From: Hominenteromicrobium mulieris
GTDB taxonomy: Bacteria; Bacillota; Clostridia; Oscillospirales; Acutalibacteraceae
Reading direction: 5' to 3'
Assembly: GCA_021029595.1 (NCBI GenBank)
Contig: JAJJOY010000004.1
Span: 1-64,000 of the forward strand
DNA: 64,000 bases
Positions 33,255 through 40,949 of the stretch are shown here, piece after piece. The notes below the pieces were generated by a model, which was not told the origin of the DNA, did not search any database, and was given only the letters and a program-made list of their open reading frames with translations. Positions within the stretch are counted from its first letter, which is position 1, and each line of letters starts with the position of its first letter. Made by a program: the position numbers and the translations under genes.

Positions 33255-34850
33255 TTAGAGTTCCATATTCTGTTTTTTGTGCTGCCGAGATTTCTGCTCC
33301 TGCTGATTGCTGCTCTGCTCTTGTAGAAACTTTATCTTTTCCGTGACGGAGTGCTTCGGTTCGGGCTTCTTCTCGACCTCGGACTGCTCCGGCATGAGGA
33401 CTTTGCTGACCCAATAGCGAATATCTTTCATCGGCTGCAATTCCTCCTTGGCGGTGGCAAGCTGTCCGGCAAGCTCTGCGTAGGTCTCTTGCAGATTGCT
33501 GTACTCCGCTTGCAGGGAATCCAGATTGACATTCAAATCCACGCCCTGCTTTTTGAGATAGCGGAACGCTTTGTTGAAGCTGTCCAGCTCGTCCTTGTGG
33601 CTTTCTGCAAACGCTGCCTGTCGTGCTTTCCAGCCGATTTTCAGATACTTGTCATGAACCGCTTTGTGGGTCTGGCAGTCTGCCACGGCGTTCTGAATGC
33701 CAGTAATGACCTTCATGCGGGCGGATGCTTTCTTCATGTCGGCATGGATGCTCTTGGACTTCTCACTCATTTCTTGCAGGGCGGTATCCAAATCTTCCAG
33801 CGTGAAAAGCTCATGCTCTTTCAGATAGATGACGGCTTTGGAGACTGCCTTCAAATCATCAGTCGTGCCTTTCTGCTGACCGTATCTTGACCAGTCGCTG
33901 CGTTCTGCCTTTCGTAAGTTCAGATAGTCACGAAGCAGAATAACCAGATCGGGCGAAGTGCTTTTTGCCTGTGCCTCCACCTCTGCAAAGGCTTCCTTAG
34001 TTGCTTCCACAATGTCTGCAATCCAGTTCCGCAGATTTCGGATGGTGCTGCGGATGGCATTCATCATATGGTTGGCGGCTTTAATATCACGGTTGAGATT
34101 GCCGATGTTGGTTTCAATGCCCTTGCGTTCCAGAGCGCAAACGGCGGCTCCCATGTGGACGGTCGGAATCTTATCCAGTCCCTGCCGTTCATAGGAGCGC
34201 ATATCCACTCGCTCAGGACTTCCGGCAAGCTCCAGATACTTATTTTGAACAAGCTCCCAGCCGTGTCTCCATTCCTCGGCATGGTACTGCTCGTTCCAGT
34301 CAACGGTATTCTCCTTGTGGCTTTTCCAGTTGCCGGAGGGCAGTCTGATACGCTCTCCGTTCTCGTCAAGGTCGTAAACCTTGCGGCTCTTAGGTAGCCA
34401 CTTTCCGTTTTCGTCAATGGCTCTCATGGTCAACATGATATGGCAATGAGGATTGTGTCCGGGAGGATCTGGATCATGGATTGCAAAGTCACAGCACATT
34501 CCCTTGGACACGAAATGCTCTTGGCAGTATTCCTGCATCATCTGCGGATACATTGCGGTCGGGGCTTCTCTCGGCAGGGCAACCACAAATCGCCTTGCAA
34601 GTTGGGAGTTCCATTGTTTCTCTACTTCCTCAGCTGCGTTCCAAAGCGTTGCTCGGTCGGCATATCCGGGTGGGGCATTGGTGGGCAGCATGACCTCTGT
34701 GTAGACCACCTCTTTCTTGTAAAGGTAGTTTTTCATCTTCTGGTCGTACTCGGAAAACAGCTTCTCTCCGGCTTGGTAGGCAGCTCCGGCAATAGCAGAG
34801 CTGCCCTTGCTTCGCTGGACGATGCGGATTTCCAAATGTGGTACTGGCAT
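33255..34850 (-). CDS. MobA/MobL relaxase (MOBQ)
   Basis: A 531-residue relaxase. The N-terminal domain shows MPVPHLEIRIVQRSKGSSAIAGAAYQAGEKL, the conserved FVVALPREAP block and the metal-binding triad segment HNPHCHIMLTMR. The C-terminal 280 residues are coiled-coil-rich. MOBQ relaxases of mobilisable elements nick their own oriT and use a helper conjugation channel. AAAGGAGG lies 11 bases before the ATG. The candidate oriT is 230-290 bases upstream. Confidence 0.93.
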   Translation of the reverse strand: MPVPHLEIRIVQRSKGSSAIAGAAYQAGEKLFSEYDQKMKNYLYKKEVVYTEVMLPTNAPPGYADRATLWNAAEEVEKQWNSQLARRFVVALPREAPTAMYPQMMQEYCQEHFVSKGMCCDFAIHDPDPPGHNPHCHIMLTMRAIDENGKWLPKSRKVYDLDENGERIRLPSGNWKSHKENTVDWNEQYHAEEWRHGWELVQNKYLELAGSPERVDMRSYERQGLDKIPTVHMGAAVCALERKGIETNIGNLNRDIKAANHMMNAIRSTIRNLRNWIADIVEATKEAFAEVEAQAKSTSPDLVILLRDYLNLRKAERSDWSRYGQQKGTTDDLKAVSKAVIYLKEHELFTLEDLDTALQEMSEKSKSIHADMKKASARMKVITGIQNAVADCQTHKAVHDKYLKIGWKARQAAFAESHKDELDSFNKAFRYLKKQGVDLNVNLDSLQAEYSNLQETYAELAGQLATAKEELQPMKDIRYWVSKVLMPEQSEVEKKPEPKHSVTEKIKFLQEQSSNQQEQKSRQHKKQNMEL

Positions 34851-35084
34851 TTTGGTTTGAACCTCCTTTCGATGGTATTAAAAAAGACCGATACTTTTCA
34901 GCACGGTCGGGCAGGGGGATATTCACTTGTTGTCGGGGAATGATTGCTTGCAATCGTTCCCCGGCGGCAAGTCCACAAAGGGGTAGCTGGCAAAGCCAGC
35001 GCAGGGGAAGTGTAGCTTCCTCTGGATGAATGGAGCAAGGGACTTTTGCGGAAATCATCAGCTCCATGCAATGGGCTTTCGGCA

Positions 35085-35140
35085 GAACGCAATCACCATC
35101 TTTAGGTGGTGTATAATTGCGCCCTGTTTCAAAACAGGGT
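35085..35140. other. Candidate oriT of the IME (MOBQ nick region)
   Basis: CACCA (35094-35098) and TGGTG (35107-35111) form an inverted repeat just before ATAATTGCGCCCT; the TGCGCCCT at 35118-35125 matches the core of MOBQ nick regions of the RSF1010/pIP501 type (AAGTGCGCCCT). A second hairpin CCCTGTTT/AAACAGGG followed by TTTTT lies at 35122-35144. The region lies in the 34851-35142 gap directly upstream of the relaxase, together with a GGGGAA...TTCCCC hairpin at about 34934-34963. Confidence 0.6.
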
Positions 35141-35142
35141 TT

Positions 35143-35454
35143 TTAGCCCTCGTCCGCTTCCTGCGTTTCTCTCCGGCTCTCAATCAGCAAATTCAGCTTC
35201 TTTTGAACCGCTTCGCTCTGGAAGATGAAGGTCAGCAGCTCCATCACATCCTCATCGGTCAGGACGGTCGGCTCTTTCAAAAAGGTCTCCAACATTCCGG
35301 CACGAGTGCAAAGCCGATGGGTTCTCTCGCTTCTGGTCAGCCGTTTCAGCTCGCTCTGCAATCGCTTCTCCTTGTGCTTGGCTGCGGTCAGCTTTTTCTC
35401 AGCTACATATTTCTGTTGCTTCAATTTTTCCAGCTGTTCATTCGGCATTCGCAT
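35143..35454 (-). CDS. DUF3847 family protein
   Basis: A 103-residue coiled-coil protein (MPNEQLEKLKQQKYVAEKKLTAAKHKEKRLQSELKRLTRSERTHRLCTRAGMLETF then DEDVMELLTFIFQ). DUF3847 genes accompany MobA/MobL relaxases in gut IMEs and probably encode relaxosome accessory proteins, similar in layout to small MobC-like proteins. The ATG overlaps the stop of the preceding gene (TGATG), giving coupling. Confidence 0.85.
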   Translation of the reverse strand: MRMPNEQLEKLKQQKYVAEKKLTAAKHKEKRLQSELKRLTRSERTHRLCTRAGMLETFLKEPTVLTDEDVMELLTFIFQSEAVQKKLNLLIESRRETQEADEG

Positions 35455-35681
35455 CAACCCCGCTTGACCCAAACAATGTCATAGCCCAGCGCATCGGCCA
35501 GCTCCACGGCTTCGCCGTAGCGTAGGCTGCCACGCTTCAACTTACCGGACAAATTGGGAACGCTGCTGCTCCATCCGTACTCGTCTGCCAGAAAATCCAC
35601 CACCTCACTCATGGTCATGCCCGCCCGGACGATGTAAGACTTGATCTCGTTTCGATACAATTCAGGCCTTTTCTTCTTCAT
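35454..35681 (-). CDS. Small DNA-binding protein (DUF6471-like)
   Basis: A 75-residue protein (YRNEIKSYIVRAGMTMSEVVDFLADEYGWSSSVPNLSGKLKRGSLRYGEAVELADALGYDIVWVKRG) with a lambda-repressor-like helix-turn-helix pattern. GGAGGAAAT precedes the ATG. It is translationally coupled to the DUF3847 gene and likely regulates or assists the mobilisation genes. The family assignment is from memory of similar IME proteins. Confidence 0.75.
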   Translation of the reverse strand: MKKKRPELYRNEIKSYIVRAGMTMSEVVDFLADEYGWSSSVPNLSGKLKRGSLRYGEAVELADALGYDIVWVKRG

Positions 35682-36258
35682 ATTTACATTTCCTCCATTC
35701 TTTTTTGTTCGTGATATGGTATAATTTGCTTGTTAAATAGCAAATGCCGTACAGTGCTTCGTGACAGAAACAGAGAATTTACTTTTCGCTCAGAATTTCC
35801 GTAACGATGCTCTGTCCATAAGGGACAGTACCCCTTTTCACTGTTTAATGCGGCTTTTTGTGAAATAACGAAAGCCTTCATTCTATGCCATACCCTGTAC
35901 GCTGTTGAGTGCATCACTCGTTGGTATAGATGGCACCACAAAAAGAGTGGTTTTTCGCTGATTTCACATGGTTTGAATTTAACCCATGATTTTTGAGTGC
36001 CGTTCTGCCCGAATGTCGTTCCTGCCCGGATATCTTCCCGGCGTTTTCTCCCCGTTGGTACGCTCGTGCTTTTCGCAGTCATGGCGATACTTCGCTGGGG
36101 GACATATCCCATTCGGACGGTCATTCAGTTTTCAAGGTGCATCGGTGATTTACGAGTACAGTTTAGCGAAAAAAGATGCTCTCTCCCGTATATCCAAAAG
36201 GTAGGAAAAGAGCATAAAAATGCGTGGATTTCCACGCTTATGGAAATGGAGATGAAAT
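35682..36258. other. Non-coding control region of the IME
   Basis: About 575 bases between the divergent small HTH gene and the XRE regulator. A minus-strand frame spans 35684-36124 but has no ribosome-binding site, unusual composition and no recognisable domain, so I treat it as non-coding. The region probably carries the promoters and operators of both transcription directions. Confidence 0.5.
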
Positions 36259-37107
36259 ATGCAACCGAAACTCACTGTTCAGGAAAGATTGAAAGATTTG
36301 CGTGTCGTAGATTTTGATTTGACGCTGGAAGAATTAGCAGAACGCACTGGCCTGTCCCGTTCCGCCCTGGGAAAATATGAATCTGATGAAAACGCAAAGG
36401 ACATCAGCCCCTTTGCGATTCTGACACTCGCCAAGTTCTATGGCGTGTCCACGGACTATCTGCTGGGTCTGACAGAAAATAAAAATCACCCAAACACAGA
36501 GCTGAATGCTCTACATTTGAGTGATGACGCAATTACTGTATTAACCACCGGGAATTTTAATCACCGGCTGCTTTCTGAAATGATCTGCCATAAGGATTTT
36601 CAGCGCATGATGCTGGATGCAGAAATCTATGTTGATCGTATTGCGGATATGCGGATCACCAACATGAACGCTGCCATGGAAGCTGTCCGGCAATCTGTGA
36701 TTAAGAAAAAAGGAAACAATGAGGAGGACTTGTATCTGCGCACTTTGGAACTGGCACAGGTGCAGGAAGATGAGTATTTCGGTCATGTAGTTTCCAAAGA
36801 TTTGACAAGCATCCTCCATGATATTCGAGATACGCACCGTAAGGACGCAACCACTGCGGACGAGAATTGCGTTGCTCTGGAAGTGCAGAAACAATTACAG
36901 GATGCTATGGACTACAAAGGCAGCACCGAAGAAAAGAAAGCCCGTCTGTTCCTCGCCAACCTTGGCATTGACTACGATGCACTTACTATGGAGCAGTTTG
37001 CAAATCTGATTGAAGTGTTGAAACTGTCCAAGCACATGAACAGCCCGATCAGCCAGCGTGGTAAAGGCAGTATGACCCATGGTAAGGGGAAAAGAAAAAG
37101 GAAGTAA
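36259..37107 (+). CDS. XRE-family regulator of the IME
   Basis: A 282-residue protein with an N-terminal helix-turn-helix (LTVQERLKDLRVVDFDLTLEELAERTGLSRSALGKYESDENAKDISPFAILTLAKFYGVSTDYLLGL) and a long helical C-terminal domain ending in a basic tail GKGKRKRK. It faces away from the mobilisation genes and towards the defence operon, with which it shares a terminator. It likely represses excision/mobilisation. GGAGATG precedes the ATG. Confidence 0.9.
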   Translation: MQPKLTVQERLKDLRVVDFDLTLEELAERTGLSRSALGKYESDENAKDISPFAILTLAKFYGVSTDYLLGLTENKNHPNTELNALHLSDDAITVLTTGNFNHRLLSEMICHKDFQRMMLDAEIYVDRIADMRITNMNAAMEAVRQSVIKKKGNNEEDLYLRTLELAQVQEDEYFGHVVSKDLTSILHDIRDTHRKDATTADENCVALEVQKQLQDAMDYKGSTEEKKARLFLANLGIDYDALTMEQFANLIEVLKLSKHMNSPISQRGKGSMTHGKGKRKRK

Positions 37108-37124
37108 CTCGGGTATAAAAGTAG

Positions 37125-37166
37125 AAGGGACTGGTGCAAATCCAAATTTTGCAACAGTCCCTTTTT
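37125..37166. terminator. Bidirectional terminator
   Basis: AAGGGACTG (37125-37133) and CAGTCCCTT (37155-37163), with further TGCAAA/TTTGCA pairing inside, and T-runs on both strands. It separates the regulator from the convergent defence operon. Confidence 0.8.
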
Positions 37167-37172
37167 TGATAA

Positions 37173-37985
37173 TTATAAGATTGTGTTAAATATGCTGCTC
37201 ATAAATACCTGTGCATGATAACCGCCACTTTCACCGACACCTTCAACCAATTTGTAGTTCTTTTTTAGTATGTCGAATAGATTTGTCATTTCAAAGCATG
37301 AATGTTTAGGGAAGTTCATTAGATTAAAGATAAACTTATCATCGGACAGTTCGTAAACAACACCTTCGTCAAATGTTATTTTTCCGGTTCTAATATCCTT
37401 CATTCCCAGCAGATCAGAACTAAAGTCTCGTTTTACAAAATAAATATTCCAGTTACCATTGTATACCGTAGAGTCGTCATCTCTAATAAAATCTATAAAA
37501 TCGAATGCTTCACCTGCAGCCTCAGGAATTGAGAGAAATTTAGCGTAAATCGCCTTAATGATCTGATACTTGGTATGTTGTTGAAAACCATTTATCGATT
37601 TGGGAGTTCCATCAAGATTAAAAAACCTTAAGTATGCTTCATCATACTTTCCTAAGAATGTATTGCATTTACGGCATAAAGTTCTGGCGGTTCTCCCTTT
37701 GGGAAATAGAGATGTTGATAACTGAGTGTCAAAAATATCTCCAGTAATATTCTCAAGAGTTTCCCCGTGATTCAACTTTTCTCTAATCTCAGCATGTACA
37801 CTCTCCGAAGTAAATGTATCAAACATTTTGCCGAGATCAACAGCAACAACATCTTCATTTCCTGTGTTTCGTGCAGGGTAGTGTTCCTCACTCATATCAC
37901 TGTCAGAATAATAATTGCCGCATAATCTGCACCTGTGTTGTTTTTCGTCAAAAACTACCATGAGATACAATCCTTTTCTCTTCAT
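37173..37985 (-). CDS. HNH-type nuclease-like protein of the defence operon
   Basis: A 270-residue protein. C19-x2-C22 with EH35 (CRLCGNYYSDSDMSEEHYPAR) and C104-x2-C107-N108 (LCRKCNTFLGKYDEA) form the zinc-bound frame seen in HNH endonucleases; His35 would be the general base. The C-terminal 150 residues are of unknown fold. It is the last gene of the five-gene operon, 49 bases after the Shedu-like gene, so it is probably a nuclease effector or an associated factor. AAGG lies 7 bases before the ATG. Activity is inferred. Confidence 0.72.
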   Translation of the reverse strand: MKRKGLYLMVVFDEKQHRCRLCGNYYSDSDMSEEHYPARNTGNEDVVAVDLGKMFDTFTSESVHAEIREKLNHGETLENITGDIFDTQLSTSLFPKGRTARTLCRKCNTFLGKYDEAYLRFFNLDGTPKSINGFQQHTKYQIIKAIYAKFLSIPEAAGEAFDFIDFIRDDDSTVYNGNWNIYFVKRDFSSDLLGMKDIRTGKITFDEGVVYELSDDKFIFNLMNFPKHSCFEMTNLFDILKKNYKLVEGVGESGGYHAQVFMSSIFNTIL

Positions 37986-38033
37986 CTGTAAACCTTGAGC
38001 AATGTGCCGATAGGCTGCATTTAGCTTTTTCTC

Positions 38034-39272
38034 TCAGAACGGCAAATCCTCATTTCCGGTTTCCGGTTCAAAAATTCTAGGTTGTTGATTCGGGGACTCA
38101 GAAAGAACGGCAATCAAATCTACAATCCGCTGATAAAGCTCATCGAAGGTTAGTATCAACACATTGCTCAGACTATTACGGAAATTTTCAAAAGCCGCAA
38201 CTTGCCCTGGGGTTAGCGAAGCCATTTTCCCGATAATTACAACGCATTTTGGGGACAGGACTTCAAAAGGCTCCGAACTCTGATGACACAGAGAATAATA
38301 CTCTTTTGTAAGCTTGTCTCTGTAATTTAGAACTTGGTTTATGGCTCCGCTCAATTCATAGCTAAAGCTGTATGTACCTCGATACTGGTTTCCGATAAGT
38401 TCAGTACATGGTGTTTTAATCTCAATCAACGCCACATTTTGAGACAGACTGTTCTGATAAATGAAGTCGCATAGATTACCACCGCTGTTGTTAATTCCTT
38501 TGCCGCCAACATACGCTTTATCTGCAAATATCGTACAAGGACAGGCAAAGATTTGAGCCAATACCCACTGATGTTCTTTGAAAACAGTAGTCTGCCAAAA
38601 CTCCTCACTATCATTTTCGAGATTGTCTTCCATGAGCTTTGCAACTCTTTGGAGTTTTTCGATATTCAAAGACGTTGTCAGGTGTTGCAGATTTTCATCT
38701 TGCAACTCTGTCAGACTCCGTTTCAACGATTCCAAAGAACTTGTCTGAGTGATGAGACGAAGCAGTGTTTTTACAAGATCATAGTTTTCTTCATTGCCAA
38801 TCATCCGAGCCGCAGAAGGGTCATTCTGGATGATTGAAAGGAATTGGCGAAAACTGCTGTCTACTCTGGTGTAAGTAGCTGAACCATACGGGATTTCGCC
38901 CATGTCTTCATACAGCGCATACAGCCGCTTCAAACCTTGGTAAAGCTCATATGTTTCACTTGTGCTCAGATTGAGTTCCATCCAATCTCCGACTTTGACA
39001 GAGCCACGAGAAATCTTCACCACTGACCCGTTGTCATCGCTCGGAAAGGCGGCATCGTTTTTCCGTTTCTTTTCATATAGAAATTTTCCAGAAACAGATT
39101 TATGGGGGTCTTTCTCGTTATCTACCAGCGTTGGACAGAACTTGAACCGGATCATTTCCGTCTGGCTCAAGACTACCGGTGACGCATCCGCTGTGACAGC
39201 AGAGGTGGATATAACATCAACTGTATCAGTTGTCATATCATGAACTTTCGGTATATGTAGGCCGATTTGCAA
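38034..39272 (-). CDS. Shedu-like DUF4263 nuclease
   Basis: A ~412-residue protein whose C-terminal domain (about 235-395) shows a PD-(D/E)xK nuclease pattern: D269 in LCDFIYQNS, then E284-I-K286 in VALIEIKTP, followed by ELSGAINQVLNYRDKL and VVIIGK, all typical of SduA/DUF4263. Shedu proteins protect against phage by cutting DNA. The N-terminal 230 residues are a variable, mostly helical region. Start: the TTG at 39272 follows AGGGTGG; a GTG at 39290 and an ATG at 39236 are alternatives. Located between a DNA methyltransferase and an HNH gene. Confidence 0.82.
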   Translation of the reverse strand: MQIGLHIPKVHDMTTDTVDVISTSAVTADASPVVLSQTEMIRFKFCPTLVDNEKDPHKSVSGKFLYEKKRKNDAAFPSDDNGSVVKISRGSVKVGDWMELNLSTSETYELYQGLKRLYALYEDMGEIPYGSATYTRVDSSFRQFLSIIQNDPSAARMIGNEENYDLVKTLLRLITQTSSLESLKRSLTELQDENLQHLTTSLNIEKLQRVAKLMEDNLENDSEEFWQTTVFKEHQWVLAQIFACPCTIFADKAYVGGKGINNSGGNLCDFIYQNSLSQNVALIEIKTPCTELIGNQYRGTYSFSYELSGAINQVLNYRDKLTKEYYSLCHQSSEPFEVLSPKCVVIIGKMASLTPGQVAAFENFRNSLSNVLILTFDELYQRIVDLIAVLSESPNQQPRIFEPETGNEDLPF

Positions 39273-39309
39273 ATCAATTCCACCCTTCACAGCTTGATAA
39301 TAGTATTTG

Positions 39310-40935
39310 TCATCCTCTTCCTAACCGGCGTGTCTGCATCTTTTTCCAGATAGCACGGCATTTACGGCATATCTCAGGATCGATCCCCAATGTATCTACA
39401 AGTAGTTCTTTGTCAACAACATCCAGCGCAAGTTCAATGTCTTCATCATTGCGCACTATAGCGTCAATATGTGCAAGCAGCTTGTCCCTTAGTGCAGGAT
39501 CAATCCTTTCCACTTTGGGAAGTAAAATGTTGCCCATCTCACCAGGTAAGATTTCAAGAACACCTCCACCATAGCTTCGTCCGCAAATCTCGGTGAACGC
39601 AAAAGAGATGCTGTTATAGTAGGCAAGAAGGACATTCTCTGGATCAACGCCATCGTTAAACTTCATGCGGTGCATAGTGTCTGTTGACACTGCATCACAT
39701 TTATTCAGTACAAATTTAGGATAGAAATTATTTCTTCTTAAGAAAAACGCATCCGGAACCCATACAGAAGGAACAATGTACCATCTTTCCCGGATGGAGC
39801 ATTTGTAGCCCTCGTGTTCGCCATTCGCTTCGCCGAGTGAAATGTACTCTTTGTGCTTGGCGGGATATTCATCGTATGGAATCTCAGGGAAGCTGATTAG
39901 ACGGGCACGCTTTCCAGCAATTTTGTTTTTCTCCCAATCTTGTGCTGTGAAATATATTCCATGTGCATGAGAACTCCTGCCAATCAAAGGAAGGGTTACT
40001 TCACTTAACTGATATTGCTCAGATGTTTCTTCCGTAATGGAGAAGTAGCCATTATTGCCTGTTGTAATTCCAACATTGATAATTCCATATTCGGAAAATT
40101 GGGCAAAGCGTTTGTCTGCACGAAGTTCCTGAATAAGAGACATTTCCTCTGCGTTTACGAAATATTTTGTCCATTTTTCCTTGACGTGCTGCAACTTTTG
40201 AAATCCATTTTGAGATAGATCCAACTGAGCAAAACCGCTAAGATTATTCATTTCAATGATGCGAATACCCTTTTCTTCTTCGCCTTTCTCGCCAATAAAC
40301 ACAACGACTTCTTGCTCGATATCAGGGAACACAAGCTGTTCAAATGTGATCAGAGTAATTTTCGCAAGATTATTGGCCAAATATAGGCGCAGATCCTCCG
40401 CATACGCAACTTGAAGTATCTCAGCTGGAATAACAAACGCTATCTTACCTTTTTCGGACAATAGCTGTACACAAGCTACGATAAACGCAACCCATGCATT
40501 TATCAATTTATTCGCTTTCATACCATGCGAAGTCAAAATTTGAGACTGCATTTCTCGCTGGCTTTCTTTCAGATATTGATAGCGAATATAAGGGGGATTG
40601 CCCAAAATCAAATCGTACTGTTCCTTGCCGAGAACACGATTATAGAAGTCGAAAAAGTCTTCGGTGCATACTTCGATTTGTTCAAATTCAGAATACCTAT
40701 CACGAACTTTATCGGCTTCGTCAGGTTCGATTTCAACAGCTGTTAGTTTATCCACCTTATTCAGAAGATTAAGGTTCTGTAGCGCATCAAGAAATACTCC
40801 ATCACCGCAACTTGGTTCCAAGACGGTAGAGATATTTTGAGACGCAAAAAGCTCCACCATAGCATCCGCAAGCTGCAATGGCGTATAATACGCTCCTCTT
40901 AGTTTCTGCTCTGAACTATCCTTTTTGAGTCTCAT
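39310..40935 (-). CDS. N6-adenine DNA methyltransferase (gamma class, M.Eco57I-like)
   Basis: A 541-residue enzyme. Motif I is EPSCGDGVFLDAL (residues 40-52), the catalytic NPPY lies at 113-116 in DLILGNPPYIRYQY, and YYTP (16-19) is motif X. The C-terminal half is a TaqI-like target-recognition region. Together with the 998-residue restriction-modification protein upstream it copies the Eco57I layout (bifunctional enzyme plus ~544-residue separate methyltransferase). GCGAGG is 8 bases before the ATG, and the gap to the upstream gene is 14 bases. Confidence 0.9.
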   Translation of the reverse strand: MRLKKDSSEQKLRGAYYTPLQLADAMVELFASQNISTVLEPSCGDGVFLDALQNLNLLNKVDKLTAVEIEPDEADKVRDRYSEFEQIEVCTEDFFDFYNRVLGKEQYDLILGNPPYIRYQYLKESQREMQSQILTSHGMKANKLINAWVAFIVACVQLLSEKGKIAFVIPAEILQVAYAEDLRLYLANNLAKITLITFEQLVFPDIEQEVVVFIGEKGEEEKGIRIIEMNNLSGFAQLDLSQNGFQKLQHVKEKWTKYFVNAEEMSLIQELRADKRFAQFSEYGIINVGITTGNNGYFSITEETSEQYQLSEVTLPLIGRSSHAHGIYFTAQDWEKNKIAGKRARLISFPEIPYDEYPAKHKEYISLGEANGEHEGYKCSIRERWYIVPSVWVPDAFFLRRNNFYPKFVLNKCDAVSTDTMHRMKFNDGVDPENVLLAYYNSISFAFTEICGRSYGGGVLEILPGEMGNILLPKVERIDPALRDKLLAHIDAIVRNDEDIELALDVVDKELLVDTLGIDPEICRKCRAIWKKMQTRRLGRG

Positions 40936-40949
40936 CGTTAATACCTCGC

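Noticed and set aside
36098..36113. GGGGGACATATCCC in the IME resembling the ICE palindrome
   Set aside because: Arms and spacing differ; the match is only partial and isolated.
35684..36124. Minus-strand 146-codon frame in the IME control region
   Set aside because: No ribosome-binding site, no domain, odd composition; better explained as regulatory DNA.
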